From assembly GCA_032622095.1 (NCBI GenBank), contig CP136061.1, forward strand, positions 81,876,324 to 81,940,323: a stretch of DNA of 64,000 nucleotides, given 5' to 3'. The notes under the pieces were generated by a model. It searched no databases, was not told the origin of the DNA, and saw only the letters and a program-made list of their open reading frames with translations. This stretch comes from Siphonodentalium dalli (lineage: Eukaryota; Mollusca; Scaphopoda; Gadilida; Siphonodentaliidae). Shown piece by piece: positions 1 through 11,527 of this stretch; position 1 is the stretch's first letter; each line of letters begins with the position of its first letter. The translations under genes were made by a program, and so were the position numbers.

Positions 1-880
1 TTTGTGAACATTCATTGATAATCGTGTACATGTAGTATAGGTCAAAATATTTTAGTCTGAATATAATTTTCTGAACAATGTTAAATTGTTTTAACTTTTT
101 ATAATGTTTACCGTGAAGTTTTTATTATATAATTAATGTGGTATGAAAATAAAAACAAAGTCACTCTATCTTCTGATGCACTTGTTGATGATGGTTGTTT
201 TAGTTGCTCTAATGGTGTATTCTCAGACACATACATGTGTAACATGAGATATATAACATTTGTACAAGGTTGTGTGCACATATTACACAGCAATACAAAT
301 AATTACAAATTAACCGAAGTCACGACTGAACGCAAGTACATAAGTGCCAGTGTAAACCTGCAAGGAAATGTCAATCAATTTCAAGTATAAGTAGTAATAA
401 CACAGTGTTATTTAATTTCATTGATCTTAAGCCCCTTCGTGATATCAATTGACAGTTTCTTCGTTGTATTCTCGTTAGTGTCATTGAGAAGGTCATAAAA
501 CGCTTCGTAGGAGCCAGTTTTCCATATAATTTCAAGTATGTATCGGGTTATTAGCTCATGCAGTTTAGTGCACAATGAAATTCGTCTCCGCGTTCATGTT
601 TAAAAGTAAGGCATAATCCACTATCGGTTTGTATTGTGCTTTTCTTTTTCTTCTTTTTCCATTTGCTCACCTCAATGGCCAATATGTGGTTAGCATTTCT
701 TAATTTCTGTATGCTAATATAAATATTAAAGGGCAGATTATAATATGCTGATAGGGAAGGTAAATGCTCACCACGCGTCGATTTCTCAACATCGTTTTTG
801 TCGATGGGATTTGTGTTCCCAGGTTCGACTGAATCCAATCTCCGATAAAATTGATTTGTATTGTTCTATTATTGGTGGTA
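1..880. other. Upstream flank, nothing recognised
   Basis: AT-rich sequence with only short open frames lacking any recognisable domain. No RNA gene or repeat was identified. Confidence 0.4.
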
Positions 881-1184
881 TTTCTCCAGACTGATATGTT
901 ATTTCGCATGAACCACGGTTTCTCCCGACTGATATGTTATTTCGCACGAACCACCGTTTCTCCAGACTGATATGTTATTTCGCATGAACCACGGTTTCTC
1001 CAGACTGATATGTTATTTCGCACGAACCACCGTTTCTCCAGACTGATATGTTATTTCACATGAACCACGGTTTCTCCAGACTGATATGTTATTACGCACG
1101 AACCACCGTTTCTCCAGACTGATATGTTATTTGTATTATTGGTGGTGTTTCTCCAGACTGGTATGTTATTTCACATGAACCACT
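881..1184. repeat. 38-bp minisatellite, alternating as 76-bp dimers
   Basis: About eight units of TTTCTCCAGACTGATATGTT plus ATTTCGCAYGAACCACSG. Early units alternate between the ends CATGAACCACGG and CACGAACCACCG, giving a two-unit higher-order repeat. The last units are degenerate. Confidence 0.9.
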
Positions 1185-1273
1185 GCGAACTTCTTTAGTC
1201 CGTCCCTTTAAAACAAATAAAATTTCCAGGCCAAAGTTTGGAGTTTGGGATGATACCCGGGAAAATTTTAAAG

Positions 1274-1648
1274 GGCTGTCAGCCCTCTCCTGTAACCCAC
1301 GTTTGGCTGTCAGCCCTCTCCTGTAACCCACGTTTGGCTGTCAGCCCTCTCCTGTAACCCACGTTTGGCTGTCAGCCCTCTCCTGTAACTCACGTTTGGC
1401 TGTCAGCCCTCTCCTGTAACCCACATTTGGCTGTCAGCCCTCTCCTGTAACCCACGTTTGGCTGTCAGCCATCTCCTGTAACCCACATTTGGCTGTCAGC
1501 CCTCTCCTGTAACCCACGTTTGGCTGTCAGCCATCTCCTGTAACCCACATTTGGCTGTCAGCCCTTTCCTGTAACCCACGTTTGGCTGTCAGTCCTCTCC
1601 TGTATTAACCCACGTTTGGCTGTCAGCCCTCTCCTATTACCCACGTTT
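1274..1648. repeat. 31-bp minisatellite (GGCTGTCAGCCCTCTCCTGT...)
   Basis: About 12 tandem units containing the inverted triplet GGCTGtCAGCC, so each unit has a small hairpin. ACGTTT and ACATTT variants, and CCCTC and CCATC variants, are interspersed. Confidence 0.92.
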
Positions 1649-2763
1649 GGATTATGTAATTCCGCCGAAGAGTGCTTGTAGCGTTTTTGAGTTTGTAAGT
1701 AGATTACTATCTGCCCATGGACAGTAGATGTTTGCCTACAATAACCGTGCATGGGGTGGATGCCACCACAGCAAGAAGCAAAGACCCTCCCATTCCGAAC
1801 CTTGGCGGCGATGAAGACTTACCTTGTTTTCTTTTATGAATTTTGTGTGTTGATATATATATGGTTGTAATTTAGTCTCCTATTTTGTGCTTGCATGGAG
1901 CCATATACTCCTGTTACCTTAGTCTGTTGTATTCCGGGCTTGTACAACGGACTCAACGCTATAATAGGAAGAGGGTGCAATACCAGTCGGTTGACTTAAG
2001 GTCGGTCGGGGCTCCTCAACTATATTGATGATGCAATGCCCGCCTTTCACTCCTATGTGAGGGTATCACCCATCCCCCTGAATCCTGAATACCAGTTAAT
2101 TGGGGGGGGGGGGGGGTGAATCATAAATACCAGTTAATTTTGGGGGGTGAATCCTGAATACATGTTAAGAAATAAAATGCGATATATGACATACAAATTG
2201 ACTGTTTTAATATTAGACAGATACAAGCAGAAGTGCCGGTCACGTTATGGGCGTTATGGGGCCGTTATGATACGATTAATGATACTTTATGATGGCATGG
2301 TTGTCGAATATGCCCAAGAAGCTATTCTACCCACTCATTCATTGAGATAATTAGCACAAACAAAATATTATTTTGCGCCATCAAAACCTGCGTCCAAGAT
2401 GTTTTTCTTGAACCCGAATACCAGTTAATTCGGAGGTATGAATCCCGCGTACGGCTTCAAAACACCCTGAATCCCGCGTACGGCTTCAAAACACCCTGAA
2501 TCCCGCGTACCGAAAGGGGGGTGGTACCATCCTATGTGAGTGTCAGAACCCGTAATAAAATTACCAGCTGTAGAACAACCATTTTAACACTGTGCCCGCC
2601 CATTGTCGTGGTTGTTCTTACTGCACTAATAACATTCCCACTGCTAGACATCAACAGTACTATATACAATGTGTCTTGGTCGAGTTTGTGGTGGGCCTCA
2701 TTTTGAGACAGTCAGTCTCCTATGACCATTCAGAGTTGCTTCTGATTTAGCTTTAACGTGCAG

Positions 2764-2812
<49 letters not shown>

Positions 2813-2884
2813 CTCATGTGATTTTGGCAATGGCCTGATATTACCGTCTTCAAACATGCATTCTGATTTTATGTCGCTATTTCA
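1649..2884. repeat. Upstream flank with short degenerate repeats, a G15 run and an (AT)23 tract
   Basis: Degenerate 'TGAATCCTGAATACCAGTTAA' duplications at about 2080-2165 and 2412-2437, a 15-base G run at 2102-2116, two exact 29-bp units AATCCCGCGTACGGCTTCAA... at 2442-2510, and (AT)23 at 2765-2810. No gene was seen here. Confidence 0.7.
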
Positions 2885-2885
2885 G

Positions 2886-2967
2886 AGGAGTTATCGGTTC
2901 CGCTATAAGGACAGGAAATAGCTGGTAAGGACGGAAAATAGCTGATAAGGACGGGAAAATAGCCGCC
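2886..2967 (+). other. Probable 5'UTR segment of the SLC22-like gene with 3 x 20-bp repeat abutting the start codon
   Basis: A pyrimidine-rich stretch ending TATTTCAG at 2885 is a plausible acceptor for an upstream non-coding exon, which was not located. Positions 2908-2967 are three successive 20-bp units of the form AGGACGGGAAAATAGCYGNY. The third unit ends in GCCGCC, so the repeat itself supplies the strong Kozak context of the ATG at 2968. No promoter element could be identified upstream; the (AT)n tract at 2765-2810 should not be read as a TATA box. Confidence 0.4.
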
Positions 2968-3354
2968 ATGCATATCGACGATGTATTAGAAGCCGTCGGC
3001 GAGTTCGGCCGCTATCAGCGGATCCGTTATGCAGTGCTCGTGGCATTAAGCACGTGGTGTTCCCTCCAGATATTCAGCATGATATTCTTGGCTTCAAAGA
3101 CGGACTTCCGGTGCCACGTGCCGGAAAACAACCTCACGTCCGGATATAACTACTCATTGAAAGTAGCAGTATTATCTACGAAGTCTCCGTGTGAAATGTA
3201 CGAGTGGGAAGGCGCCATGGATATATACAATTCGAGCCACGCCCACAACGAGAGTGATTTCAGGCGACGGGTGGCGAATCTCGACACGCATAAGTGTCCC
3301 TATGGATACGATTACTTCAACATGGGCGAACATCGTACCACCATAGTTTCAGAA
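2968..3354 (+). CDS. SLC22-like transporter, exon 1 (residues 1-129)
   Basis: Encodes the cytoplasmic N-terminus (MHIDDVLEAVGEFGRYQRIR), TM1 at about residues 21-42, and most of the large extracellular loop. The loop has cysteines at 49, 75 and 110 and N-X-S/T sequons at N55, N61, N88 and N94, as expected for the glycosylated first loop of SLC22 proteins. The ATG is in a GCCGCCATGC context and 'DDVLEAVGEFGRYQ' is a typical family N-terminus, so the start is well supported. The exon ends in phase 0 at TCAGAA before the donor GTAAGT (3355-3360). The open frame runs 66 bases into the intron, which explains the longer apparent ORF. Confidence 0.93.
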
Positions 3355-3526
3355 GTAAGTGCAACAAGAATATTAATTTTCAATAGCATTCTATACTCAT
3401 GCAGAATTACTGCTGGATAATGTATGAAACACTACACATATAGGTATACGGTTAACAATACTGCTCTTCTATTATGTTGTCCTATCGTTCTTCAAACCTT
3501 AGCCGTGGAATATATAAAAAATACAT

Positions 3527-3865
3527 ACAGTTTGTGTTTGAATATATACCGAAATATCTCATGAGTGTCTGGAAAGAGAAAATTCGATACATTTCTTTCC
3601 AGACACGAATGGGATGTTTCAGATATTCAAACACAAGCTGTATAGATATTCTTTCTATTCTATGCGCCTCGTTAATGCTCAAGTTGTTAAATTATGCGAC
3701 ATGTTCACTTTTAATAGTTCAACAAATTGCACAGATGTTTTAGATATCCAAACACAAGCTGTTTAGATATTCTTTTTATTATATGCGCCTCGTTATTGAT
3801 CAAGTTTGTTAAATTATTCAGCATGTTCACTTTTAATAGTTCAAAAAATTGAACATTACAGTCCG
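3527..3865. repeat. Hairpin element with ~121-bp tandem duplication in intron 1
   Basis: Inverted arms around 3527-3640 (CAGTTTGTGTTTGAATATAT and, inverted, ATATTCAAACACAAGCTG) enclose TCATGAGTGTCTGGAAAGA and its complement. The right arm plus following sequence is duplicated at about 3629 and 3750. The same family appears at 48995-49310, where an internal 31-bp unit is amplified. Confidence 0.7.
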
Positions 3866-3917
3866 AAAGAAAGAGACCAGTATATGTATTTATTCGCGCT
3901 CGAGTAAACCGCCGGCA

Positions 3918-4012
3918 AGCTACATTGAAATAACGGAAGCTACAGTGAAATAACGGAAGCTACAGTGAAATAACGAAAGCTACAGTGAAATAACGAAATA
4001 GTATTTCACTGT
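3918..4012. repeat. 20-bp tandem repeat (GCTACAGTGAAATAACGGAA)
   Basis: About four and a half units, with GGAA and CGAA variants. It lies just upstream of a TTAA-flanked MITE. Confidence 0.85.
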
Positions 4013-4061
4013 CGCTTCTAAGAGATACACACGATAATCTACGTTCAGCTACAATCAGTAT

Positions 4062-4410
4062 TTAAAGGTACTCAATCCGATTCTACGGTCCCCATATAAT
4101 CAGATTCCAACAACAACAACATTTTTTGAAATTCCGTTTCAGTTATCAGAATCGATTAATTGCCCAAAAATAATGCTAACCACAGTCAACTATAGTATAA
4201 AATTGCCTAAAACCTGTTATTTATCAACGTTTTGTTCAACGTCGACAGTTTACTGGGTCACTTAAAATTAATATAATAGATTTCAAACATCGATATCTGA
4301 TCACTCCTAGCTTTGGTGGGTGGGTTCCTCGACTCGAATAAAATATTTTTTACTCCCGAAGCCAAGGGAATAGTAATTTGCGAGCGTTAATTCGGATTGA
4401 GTACCTTTAA
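4062..4410 (+). mobile_element. TTAA-flanked MITE, copy A (349 bp)
   Basis: Both ends read TTAAAGGTACTCAATCCGA as perfect 19-base inverted repeats that include the TTAA. Flanks outside differ from the other four copies, so TTAA is probably the target site, as in piggyBac and Kolobok superfamilies. No transposase is encoded. It carries internal CAACAACAACAAC and a CCCGAAGCC...TAGTAATTT block shared with copies at 15169, 18301, 26238 and 33741. Confidence 0.85.
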
Positions 4411-4454
4411 GTCAACTGCATTTATTGGAAGAATTTGGAATATAAAAGAACAAG

Positions 4455-4745
4455 GTCCAGAACTGGGTGTTTTCGGATAGAAACTGCTGGTGTTTTCGGA
4501 CAGAACTGTGGGTGTTTTCGGACAAAACTGTGGGTGTTTTCGGATAGAACTGTGTTTTCGGACAGAACTGTGGGTGTTTTCGGACAGAACTGTGGGTGTT
4601 TTCGGACAGAAATGTGGGTCTTTTCGGACAGAACTGTGGGTGTTTTCGGACAGAACTGTGGGTGTTTTCGGACAGAACTGTTGGTGTTTTCGGATAGAAC
4701 TGTGGGTGTTTTCGGACAGAACTGTGGGTGTTTTCGGATAGCCTA
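4455..4745. repeat. 22-bp minisatellite (TTTTCGGACAGAACTGTGGGTG)
   Basis: About 13 units with single-base variants. The unit and its complement contain few stop codons, so the array is open in several frames on both strands and produces artefactual ORFs of 80-140 codons. Confidence 0.93.
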
Positions 4746-5394
4746 TGTATGCAGAAATTCGGTGCCATAATTGTGGACTCGAGCATGGCAGTGTATTATA
4801 TTGGGTCAAAAGATGGAACTGTTCGAAATCTCATTAGCCGTTTATGAAGTTCACCTTTCGATGACCTTTAAATACTGTCAGAAAACTAGTGCCGGTAATA
4901 TTAAAGGGGCCCAAGGCCATGGCGTGAGAGGAACGTATTATATACATATTTTATAAGAGATTATTGTTGCTGGCGAATGCCATTAAAAATAAATGATATA
5001 CCCCGAGACAAAATAGGTGTGTATGTGATACTTACGATGTTATTATATGCTACCACGAAAATCTGTTAGACCATGTCATAGCAGCGGCAACAAGTTCTCA
5101 TCTCCGTCTCCTTGCGCTACTAACATTGTTTCCAAAAAGAACCACAACTCTATAATATATAACGTACTGTCGACTAAATAACGGATTTGTCTGATACATT
5201 TTAGAACAGCACAAGTGAGAAATTTGTTTTAACTTCGCTTTTTAAACTAGCTTCTTCGAAATTAAAAAAAAAGCTATTTAAAAGAAAATCATTTTAAAAA
5301 ACAAACATGCCTTTAAAATGGTAACAATGTTTGTGGTGCCAGCAGACGGAGATCGGATCTCAAGCTGCAAAGATCATATCTTGTTAGGGATGTC
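4746..5394. other. Intron 1 sequence, nothing recognised
   Basis: Unique-looking AT-rich sequence with a run of A at about 5260 and no supported gene or repeat. Confidence 0.4.
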
Positions 5395-6010
5395 GGGGCC
5401 TACCATTCTAAACAGGTTAACGATGGTAGCGCATAATATCGCACGGATCGGGTGTTAACGCTGCCAGGGCCTAACATTCTAAACAGGTTTATGTTATCTT
5501 GTTACCGCTGTCGTGGCCTACCACTCTGAACAGGTTTACGCTATCTTGTTACCGCTGTCGTGGCCTACCATTCTAAACAGGTTTAAGCTATTTTGTTACC
5601 GCTGTCGGGGCCTATACCATTCTAAACAGGTTTACGCTATCCTGTTGCCGCTGTCGTGGCCTACCATTCTAAACAGGTTTACGCTATCTTGTTACCGCTG
5701 TCGTGGCCTACCATTCTAAACAGGTTTACGCTATCTTGTTACCGCTGTCGTGGCCTACCATTCTAAACAGGTTTAAGCTATCTTGTTACCGCTGTCGGGG
5801 CCTATACCATTCTAAACAGGTTTACGCTATCCTGTTGCCGCTGTCGTGGCCAACATTCTAAACAGGTTTACGCTATCTTGTTACCGCTGTCGGGGCCTAC
5901 CATTCTAAACAGGTTTACGCTGGCATAGCGCATACCACTGTGATGATCTGGTGTTAGCGCTGTCGGGGTCTACCATTCTAAACAGGTTTACTCTGGCATA
6001 GCGCATAACA
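5395..6010. repeat. 47-bp minisatellite (GTTTACGCTATCTTGTTACC...)
   Basis: About 12 units ending CCTACCATTCTAAACAG. Outer units diverge to GGCATAGCGCATAACACTG, and the central units are nearly identical. A three-unit block (47 + 47 + variant with CCTATACC) recurs, which suggests higher-order duplication. Confidence 0.9.
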
Positions 6011-6112
6011 CTGTAAGGATCGGGTGCACATGTGAGTGAGGATCTCCTAGATTATTCCTTATTTGTGGTGTAACGCCGGTTTTCTTATGTAGCATTTTAT
6101 AAGTTGAGGATC

Positions 6113-6250
6113 TACAACAAGTCCCCAGTTTATAGCGGAATTTACATAACGAGTCCAGTATATTAAGTCTGGACCGAGCCTTTGGCGAGGCCCATACCTA
6201 ATTTACGGGACGAGTTTTGTAAATTCCGTTATAAACTGGGGCGAGTTGTA
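6113..6250. repeat. 138-bp inverted-repeat element (short MITE)
   Basis: Arms TACAACAAGTCCCCAGTTTA... and GTAAATTCCGTTATAAACTG...GTTGTA are about 40-base imperfect complements around a GGACCGAGCC/GGCGAGGCCC core. Confidence 0.75.
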
Positions 6251-7285
6251 TATTCTATTCATTGAATAATCCAAAACCTCGAAAAAATCAACAAATGGGA
6301 CGCGAAACTAACATCGGCTTCTATAAGGCATGCGATGACGCGTCACGTAACTATATGCGTTGTTTGCCGGCGTATAGAAATAGTCCCAGATAAATAAAGA
6401 CTCTTTGGTGTATTTAATGGCGTATATTTAATGACATATTTTCAAACTCTTCATTAATTATAGTTTGTTGGAAAAATATTGGAAGCCAAAGTATTTTGAG
6501 ACGTGGCGTACGGAATGTAAACAGACGACAGACCGGAAGTCAAAGGTCACCTGGCACTATATTTCCTGTTATTAAACGAACGTTTAATATCACAATTTAT
6601 AGAATGAGTTTATTGAATGGAATAAGGGTAGGATCATGTAATAATTATGTTGGCCGGATTGTGTCTGTTTCCTGTATAGATGTTCGAAGCCAATCATTTT
6701 AGACAGTGCGGTTGACATTTCTGAAGTCTAGCATTGCTCTTCCGTTTCATATTACTGTATCACTTCTTGGAAATTTAACTCTCTAGACCCGTTTCCACCC
6801 ACCTCTACTTCGCTATTGCAGTCCTTAGATGATGATCATTTTAAATTTTAACGTATAATGTAAATATTGAACACCGCATGTCACCATACAAAGAACTGAA
6901 TAGCAAACGCCACATGTGAGCCATTAATGGATGTAAAACCATTTTGCGCATTTATAGAATGGCTGTTGCGCAGATAAGGATAATTGTTTGATGTTTGAAC
7001 GCATTTAATGTGACCCACATATACATGGACTATTTTGTACATAACATACTTTTATACACAATGTGTGGGTGCACATGGGAGCACGGAACACAAGTTACTC
7101 GACTTAGTGAAGCTCCTCCCTCTAATATCGTATATAGTATAAGGATCATTACAGTCGTTTGGAGACAACCGATGGCGTAGCCATCCCCACATTGAAGGTT
7201 CTATACCTACATGGGTGTACATGGCTATTTATGTGCTCTATAATAGTTCTAAAATCGGTCTTTCCAGAGAAGATGATGCCTAAGC

Positions 7286-7384
7286 AGAATGAGGTCCCCA
7301 GATGATGAATTTAGTGAAGCTAGCCCGCTATACGGGATAGCGTCACTAAATTCACCCTCTGGAGAGTGGAGACCCCATTCTGCA
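7286..7384. repeat. ~100-bp palindromic element, copy 1
   Basis: AGAATGAGGTCCCC...GAATTTAGTGAAGCTAGCCC pairs with GGGATAGCGTCACTAAATTC...GGGGTCTCCA-type right arm. The same palindrome occurs at 17904-17993, with a half copy at 17635-17692. Confidence 0.8.
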
Positions 7385-7467
7385 AATAACAAGCAGGCAC
7401 ACTAAACTCAGACTTGATTACAGATATGTGCTAATCAGAGATATCTCCAAATATCTTAGTACATGTC

Positions 7468-8106
7468 AACCCTTCCATGATTGGAGCTTCTTGAAATTTT
7501 GTGAAAACCCTGTGCCAATGCATTCTCTTATATATCGAGTCTCCCATAGGGAGCCTCACGTATATAAGAGAATACATTGGCCTAACCATATTTACCTTGA
7601 CCTTGTAGGCCAGTGCATTCTATAGTTATGCAAGTCTCCCACATGGAGCCTCACATATATAAGGAATGTACTGGCTTGCAAGTTCAATGTAAATATAGTT
7701 AGGCCAATGTATTCTATATATATGCAAGTCTCCCATATGGAGCCTCGCATATATAAGGAATGTATTGGCTTGCAAGTTCAAGGTAAATATAGTTAGGCCA
7801 ATGTATTATATATATATATGCAAGTCTCCCATATGGAGCCTCACATATATAATGAATGTACTGGCTTGCAAATTCAATGTAAATATAGTTAGGCCAATGT
7901 ATTATATATATGCAAGTCTCCCATATGGAGCCTCACATATATAAGGAATGTACTGGCTTGCAAGTTCAAGGTAAATATAGTAACGCCAATGTATTCTCTT
8001 TTATATGCGAGGTTCCCTATGGGAGACTCGCATATATAAGATAATGCATTGACAGGGTTCTCGCAAAAAAAAAAATCAACCAGGAAGCTCCAGTCATGGA
8101 AGGGTT
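7468..8106. mobile_element. Inverted-repeat element made of tandem palindromes (~640 bp)
   Basis: Outer arms AACCCTTCCATGATTGGAGC and its complement ending TCATGGAAGGGTT bound the element. Inside are about five units of a self-complementary segment, GCCAATG(C/T)ATTCTCTTATAT...CATTGGC, each centred on CTCCCATAKGGAG. A single such palindrome stands alone at 16228-16295. No coding sequence was seen. Confidence 0.75.
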
Positions 8107-9215
8107 AAGTGATGTAAAACCATTTGCCAAAACTAAAAGGGGCTGTCGCATATATCACGAGTCATCGCAGACGTTAGGAGACATCCTCTGACGTAACCAT
8201 CAGGGTATTCAAGGTTATCCTCTTACTAGGTTATTGTGGAATGACAGCCGTGAATACGGTAACGAGACGAGTGATCATCAAAGAAATAATTCTTATCAAG
8301 GCTACCGCTAATATTAGATCAAGCATAAAAAGCTATCGATGCTGCTCTATGTGCACGAATGATAACCTACTAACCTACATTGATGCACATAATCAGGTTT
8401 AATCGGGATATAAAAGAGAAGACAAAAGAAAAATGCGCAACATGCTTATCAGCAAACGTGAAGATATTGACGTAACTCGATTAATTTGATTTATGTTGTT
8501 TTATTGTTTTGCTGCGTTCACATGCCCTTCACGGCTGCATACCGGGGGTTCCTCGATTTGGCCAATTTGGATGATAACAGTTCATTCTGAATGTTTGACG
8601 GAAAACGATAGTGTAATTCTGATGGTTCTATATTCTATAATATCTGCATTTCCGTGTCCGTCAACTCGCGGCTAATCAATGGGTGAATTCGAACCCCCGT
8701 GTTCTTGTATGTTCGTGAACGACAGATTGGTTACCACAACCATATCTATATAATATTATGCAAAATAGTAGGAGGTCTCTATGTATTCTCCAAGAGCCCT
8801 GGACCGATTTCCACCAAATTTGGTGGAGTGACTTGAGGTACCCCATGTCGTATGGTTTAGCGGCGTTAGTTTTTCGAATTTTTTTATATTTAAATTTTTT
8901 TATTTAATTCTAAAAAAAAGTTGTTAAATTGAGCTTGGGGTTCATTCTAAAAAAATATATTTTTTAATTTGCATTTTAATTTTTTAATATTTTTTTAATT
9001 TAAATATGCAAACGTTCAAAATGTGCTGGAAGCACACAATTGGGCCGCAGGCTCCCCAAAAGATGAATAAGGGCTGCCATAGGGAGCCTGTTTGAGCTAG
9101 TACTAACTAAACTATATAATGGGGACCACTGGCACGTGATGTTCGCGGGTCTAGATTATTGTACGAATACGGGGGAGTAAGAATCTATTCCTTTGGAAGC
9201 CTCGCGCGCATGTAT
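8107..9215. other. Intron 1 sequence with a possible tRNA-derived SINE fragment
   Basis: The minus strand at about 8685-8750 has TGGTTGTGGTAACC followed about 40 bases later by GGGGGTTCGAATTC, resembling the A and B boxes of a tRNA-derived SINE. Stem pairing is poor, so this is tentative. An AT-rich, T-rich low-complexity stretch fills 8870-9010. No gene was seen. Confidence 0.3.
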
Positions 9216-9219
9216 CTAT

Positions 9220-10000
9220 ACTTACTCACTGTGACATTTAAGGTGTGTGTTAAGGTTTATTCACATCTGTGGTCGCGCTCGCGTCTATACGTACTCACTG
9301 TGACGTTTAAGGTTTGTGTTAAGGTATGTTCACATCTGAGTCGCGCTTGCGTCTATTTTACTTACTTAAGGTGACGTTTAAGGTGTGTGTTAAGGCTTAT
9401 TCACATCTGTGGTCGCACTCGCGTCTACACTTACTCACTGACGTTTAACGTTTTTATTAAGGTATATTCACATCTGTTGTCGCGCTCGCGTCTATACTTA
9501 CTCACTGACGTTTAAGGTGTGTGTTAAGGTATATTCACATCTGAGTCGTGCTCGCGTCTATACGAACTCACTGTGACGTTTAAGGTGTGTGTTAAAGTTT
9601 ATTCACATATGTGGTCGCGCTCGCGTCTACACTTGCTCATTGACGTTTAAGGTTTTTATTAAGGTTTATTCACATCTGTTGTCGCGCTCGCTTCTATACT
9701 TATATAAGGTGACGTTTAAGGTGTGTGTTAAGGTTTATTCACACCTGTTGTCGTGCTCGCGTCTATACGAACTCACTGTGACGTTTAAGGTTTGTGTTAG
9801 GGTATATTCACATCTGAGTCGCGCTCGCGTCTATATTTACTTAAGGTGACGTTTAAGGTGTGTGTTAAGGTATATTCACATCTGTTGTCGCGCTCGCGTC
9901 TATACTTACTCGCGGTGACGTTTAAGGTGTGTGTTAAGGTTTATTCACATATGCTGTCGCGCTCGCTGCTATACTTACTCATGATGGCGTTTAATGTGCG
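9220..10000. repeat. ~69-bp minisatellite (GTGACGTTTAAGGTGTGTGT...)
   Basis: About 11 units ending GTCGCGCTCGCGTCTATACT. Indels around TGTGGTCG/TGAGTCG create units of 64-69 bp. The ORFs here are repeat translations. Confidence 0.9.
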
Positions 10001-10179
10001 TGTTAAGTGGACTTTGGTAAGAAATGTCACCAAGTTGTTACAATATACCGATATAACGCTCGCTATTCTTCGCCTCTCAAGATTTAGGTGTTGATATGAG
10101 TCACCGCGAATCACTCTCCTAAAAAATCGCCACGACGTTGAGTGCGTATATATGCGGGCTTAATAAAATTCGACCGCAC

Positions 10180-10870
10180 CGACCGCATACGACCGCACCC
10201 GACGTCACCTCCCCCCAGGGGTCCGAGCGAGATGGGGCATGTATTATCGTCCAAAATAGACCTGTATGTGCCAAAGTTTCAATCCCGTAGTCGATAGCTG
10301 GAGCAGAAACGGCACTGTTGACCCCTAACTTGCGGCCGGTTGTATGAATGCATGCATGTATACGCAAAAGCACCGAAAAATAACGCCCGCCTACCGAACC
10401 GCCACCAGGGGACCGAGCGAGATGGGGCATGTATTGTCCTGTGTATACCAAAGTTCAAATTGCCAAGTCAATTGCTCGAGCGGAAACGGCACTGTTAATC
10501 CTTAACTTGCGGCCACAGGCCCCTGTGGAGCATTACTAAAATATCAATACAGACTATACCAGTATATATAGTCTATATTGGTACTTTAATAATTTTTCCC
10601 AGGGGCCTGTGCTTGCGGCCGGTTCCGTCAGGTACGCAAAAACCAAAAAGGTACTGCATGCATGACCGCACCTCCCCTGGCTGCCTGACTACGGAACTGG
10701 GTATCATATCATACAGAGAATAACCCTCTGCATCCATGTGCGATGGGGCAAGTCTTTGGCTGTAGCGGCAGTGAATAAATTAACCCATACGCTGCTATCG
10801 AATTCACTATGAATGTACGCAACAACAAAAAACGCCCAAAATAACACCCGCATTGTGGCATATATATTTA
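10180..10870. repeat. Degenerate tandem segment (~180 bp units) with nested palindrome
   Basis: GACCGAGCGAGATGGGGCAT and CGGCACTGTT...AACTTGCGGCC recur at about 10215, 10410 and, more weakly, 10735. A 98-bp palindrome at 10514-10611 with ends CACAGGCCCCTG/CAGGGGCCTGTG interrupts one unit. Confidence 0.65.
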
Positions 10871-11151
10871 CGTGCTGATATAAACAAACGCTCGGCTCAC
10901 ACAAAGTGTGTTTTGTGGATAATATAATATCGCATTGATACTATCATATACAATCATATACTATACTATATTAGTATATGCTGGAGGAAATGTTCACAAT
11001 TTTGCAACTGTTATTTCTAAATTATAACGAAGGTCATCCTGGTGTGTTAGTGTCTATTCAATTCCGCGCATGCGCGTGCGTCTGGTCGTGGTGACTGTTT
11101 AGGTGTGGGTGACTGATCGTATCTGTGTCATTATAATAAATCAGCCGGTGC

Positions 11152-11284
11152 TCCACCAGACCCGGTTCCGTGGTTTTAGTGTTACAGTTCAAAGTTCTGG
11201 AGTAGCATTCATAACTTCCATATATGGAAATGCTACTCCATAACTTTGACCTGTAGCACTAAAACCACGGAACCGGGGCTGGAC
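11152..11284. repeat. 133-bp palindrome
   Basis: Arms CCAGACCCGGTTCCGTGGTT...AGTG and CACTAAAACCACGGAACCGG...CTGG are complementary over about 55 bases around CTTCCATATATGGAA. Confidence 0.85.
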
Positions 11285-11527
11285 GAATCTCTGAAAACAC
11301 GGAACGGTGCTGGATGAATCCAATACGTTCGCTACTCAGTGATCTCGCTTATATATAGAGACACGTTATCAACGTTCAGCGACCTGCAATGGCATATATG
11401 CATTTTTAACACACTCTGTACTAAATGGATTCCCCATTCAGTTATAAAAGTATACATTGGAATGGTATATTATTCATACGGAGGGGAAAAATAAGCTGAC
11501 GAATACGAAAAGGATTTCTATTAATTG

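Noticed and set aside
881-1648. CRISPR array
   Set aside because: The regularly spaced units are contiguous tandem repeats without unique spacers, and the genome is eukaryotic.
2765-2810. TATA-box promoter of the transporter gene
   Set aside because: It is a plain (AT)23 microsatellite. A probable splice acceptor lies between it and the start codon, so the promoter is likely further upstream.
4387-4809. Overlapping open frames of 83-140 codons on both strands
   Set aside because: They are translations of the 22-bp minisatellite, which lacks stops in most frames. The peptide repeats simply mirror the unit.
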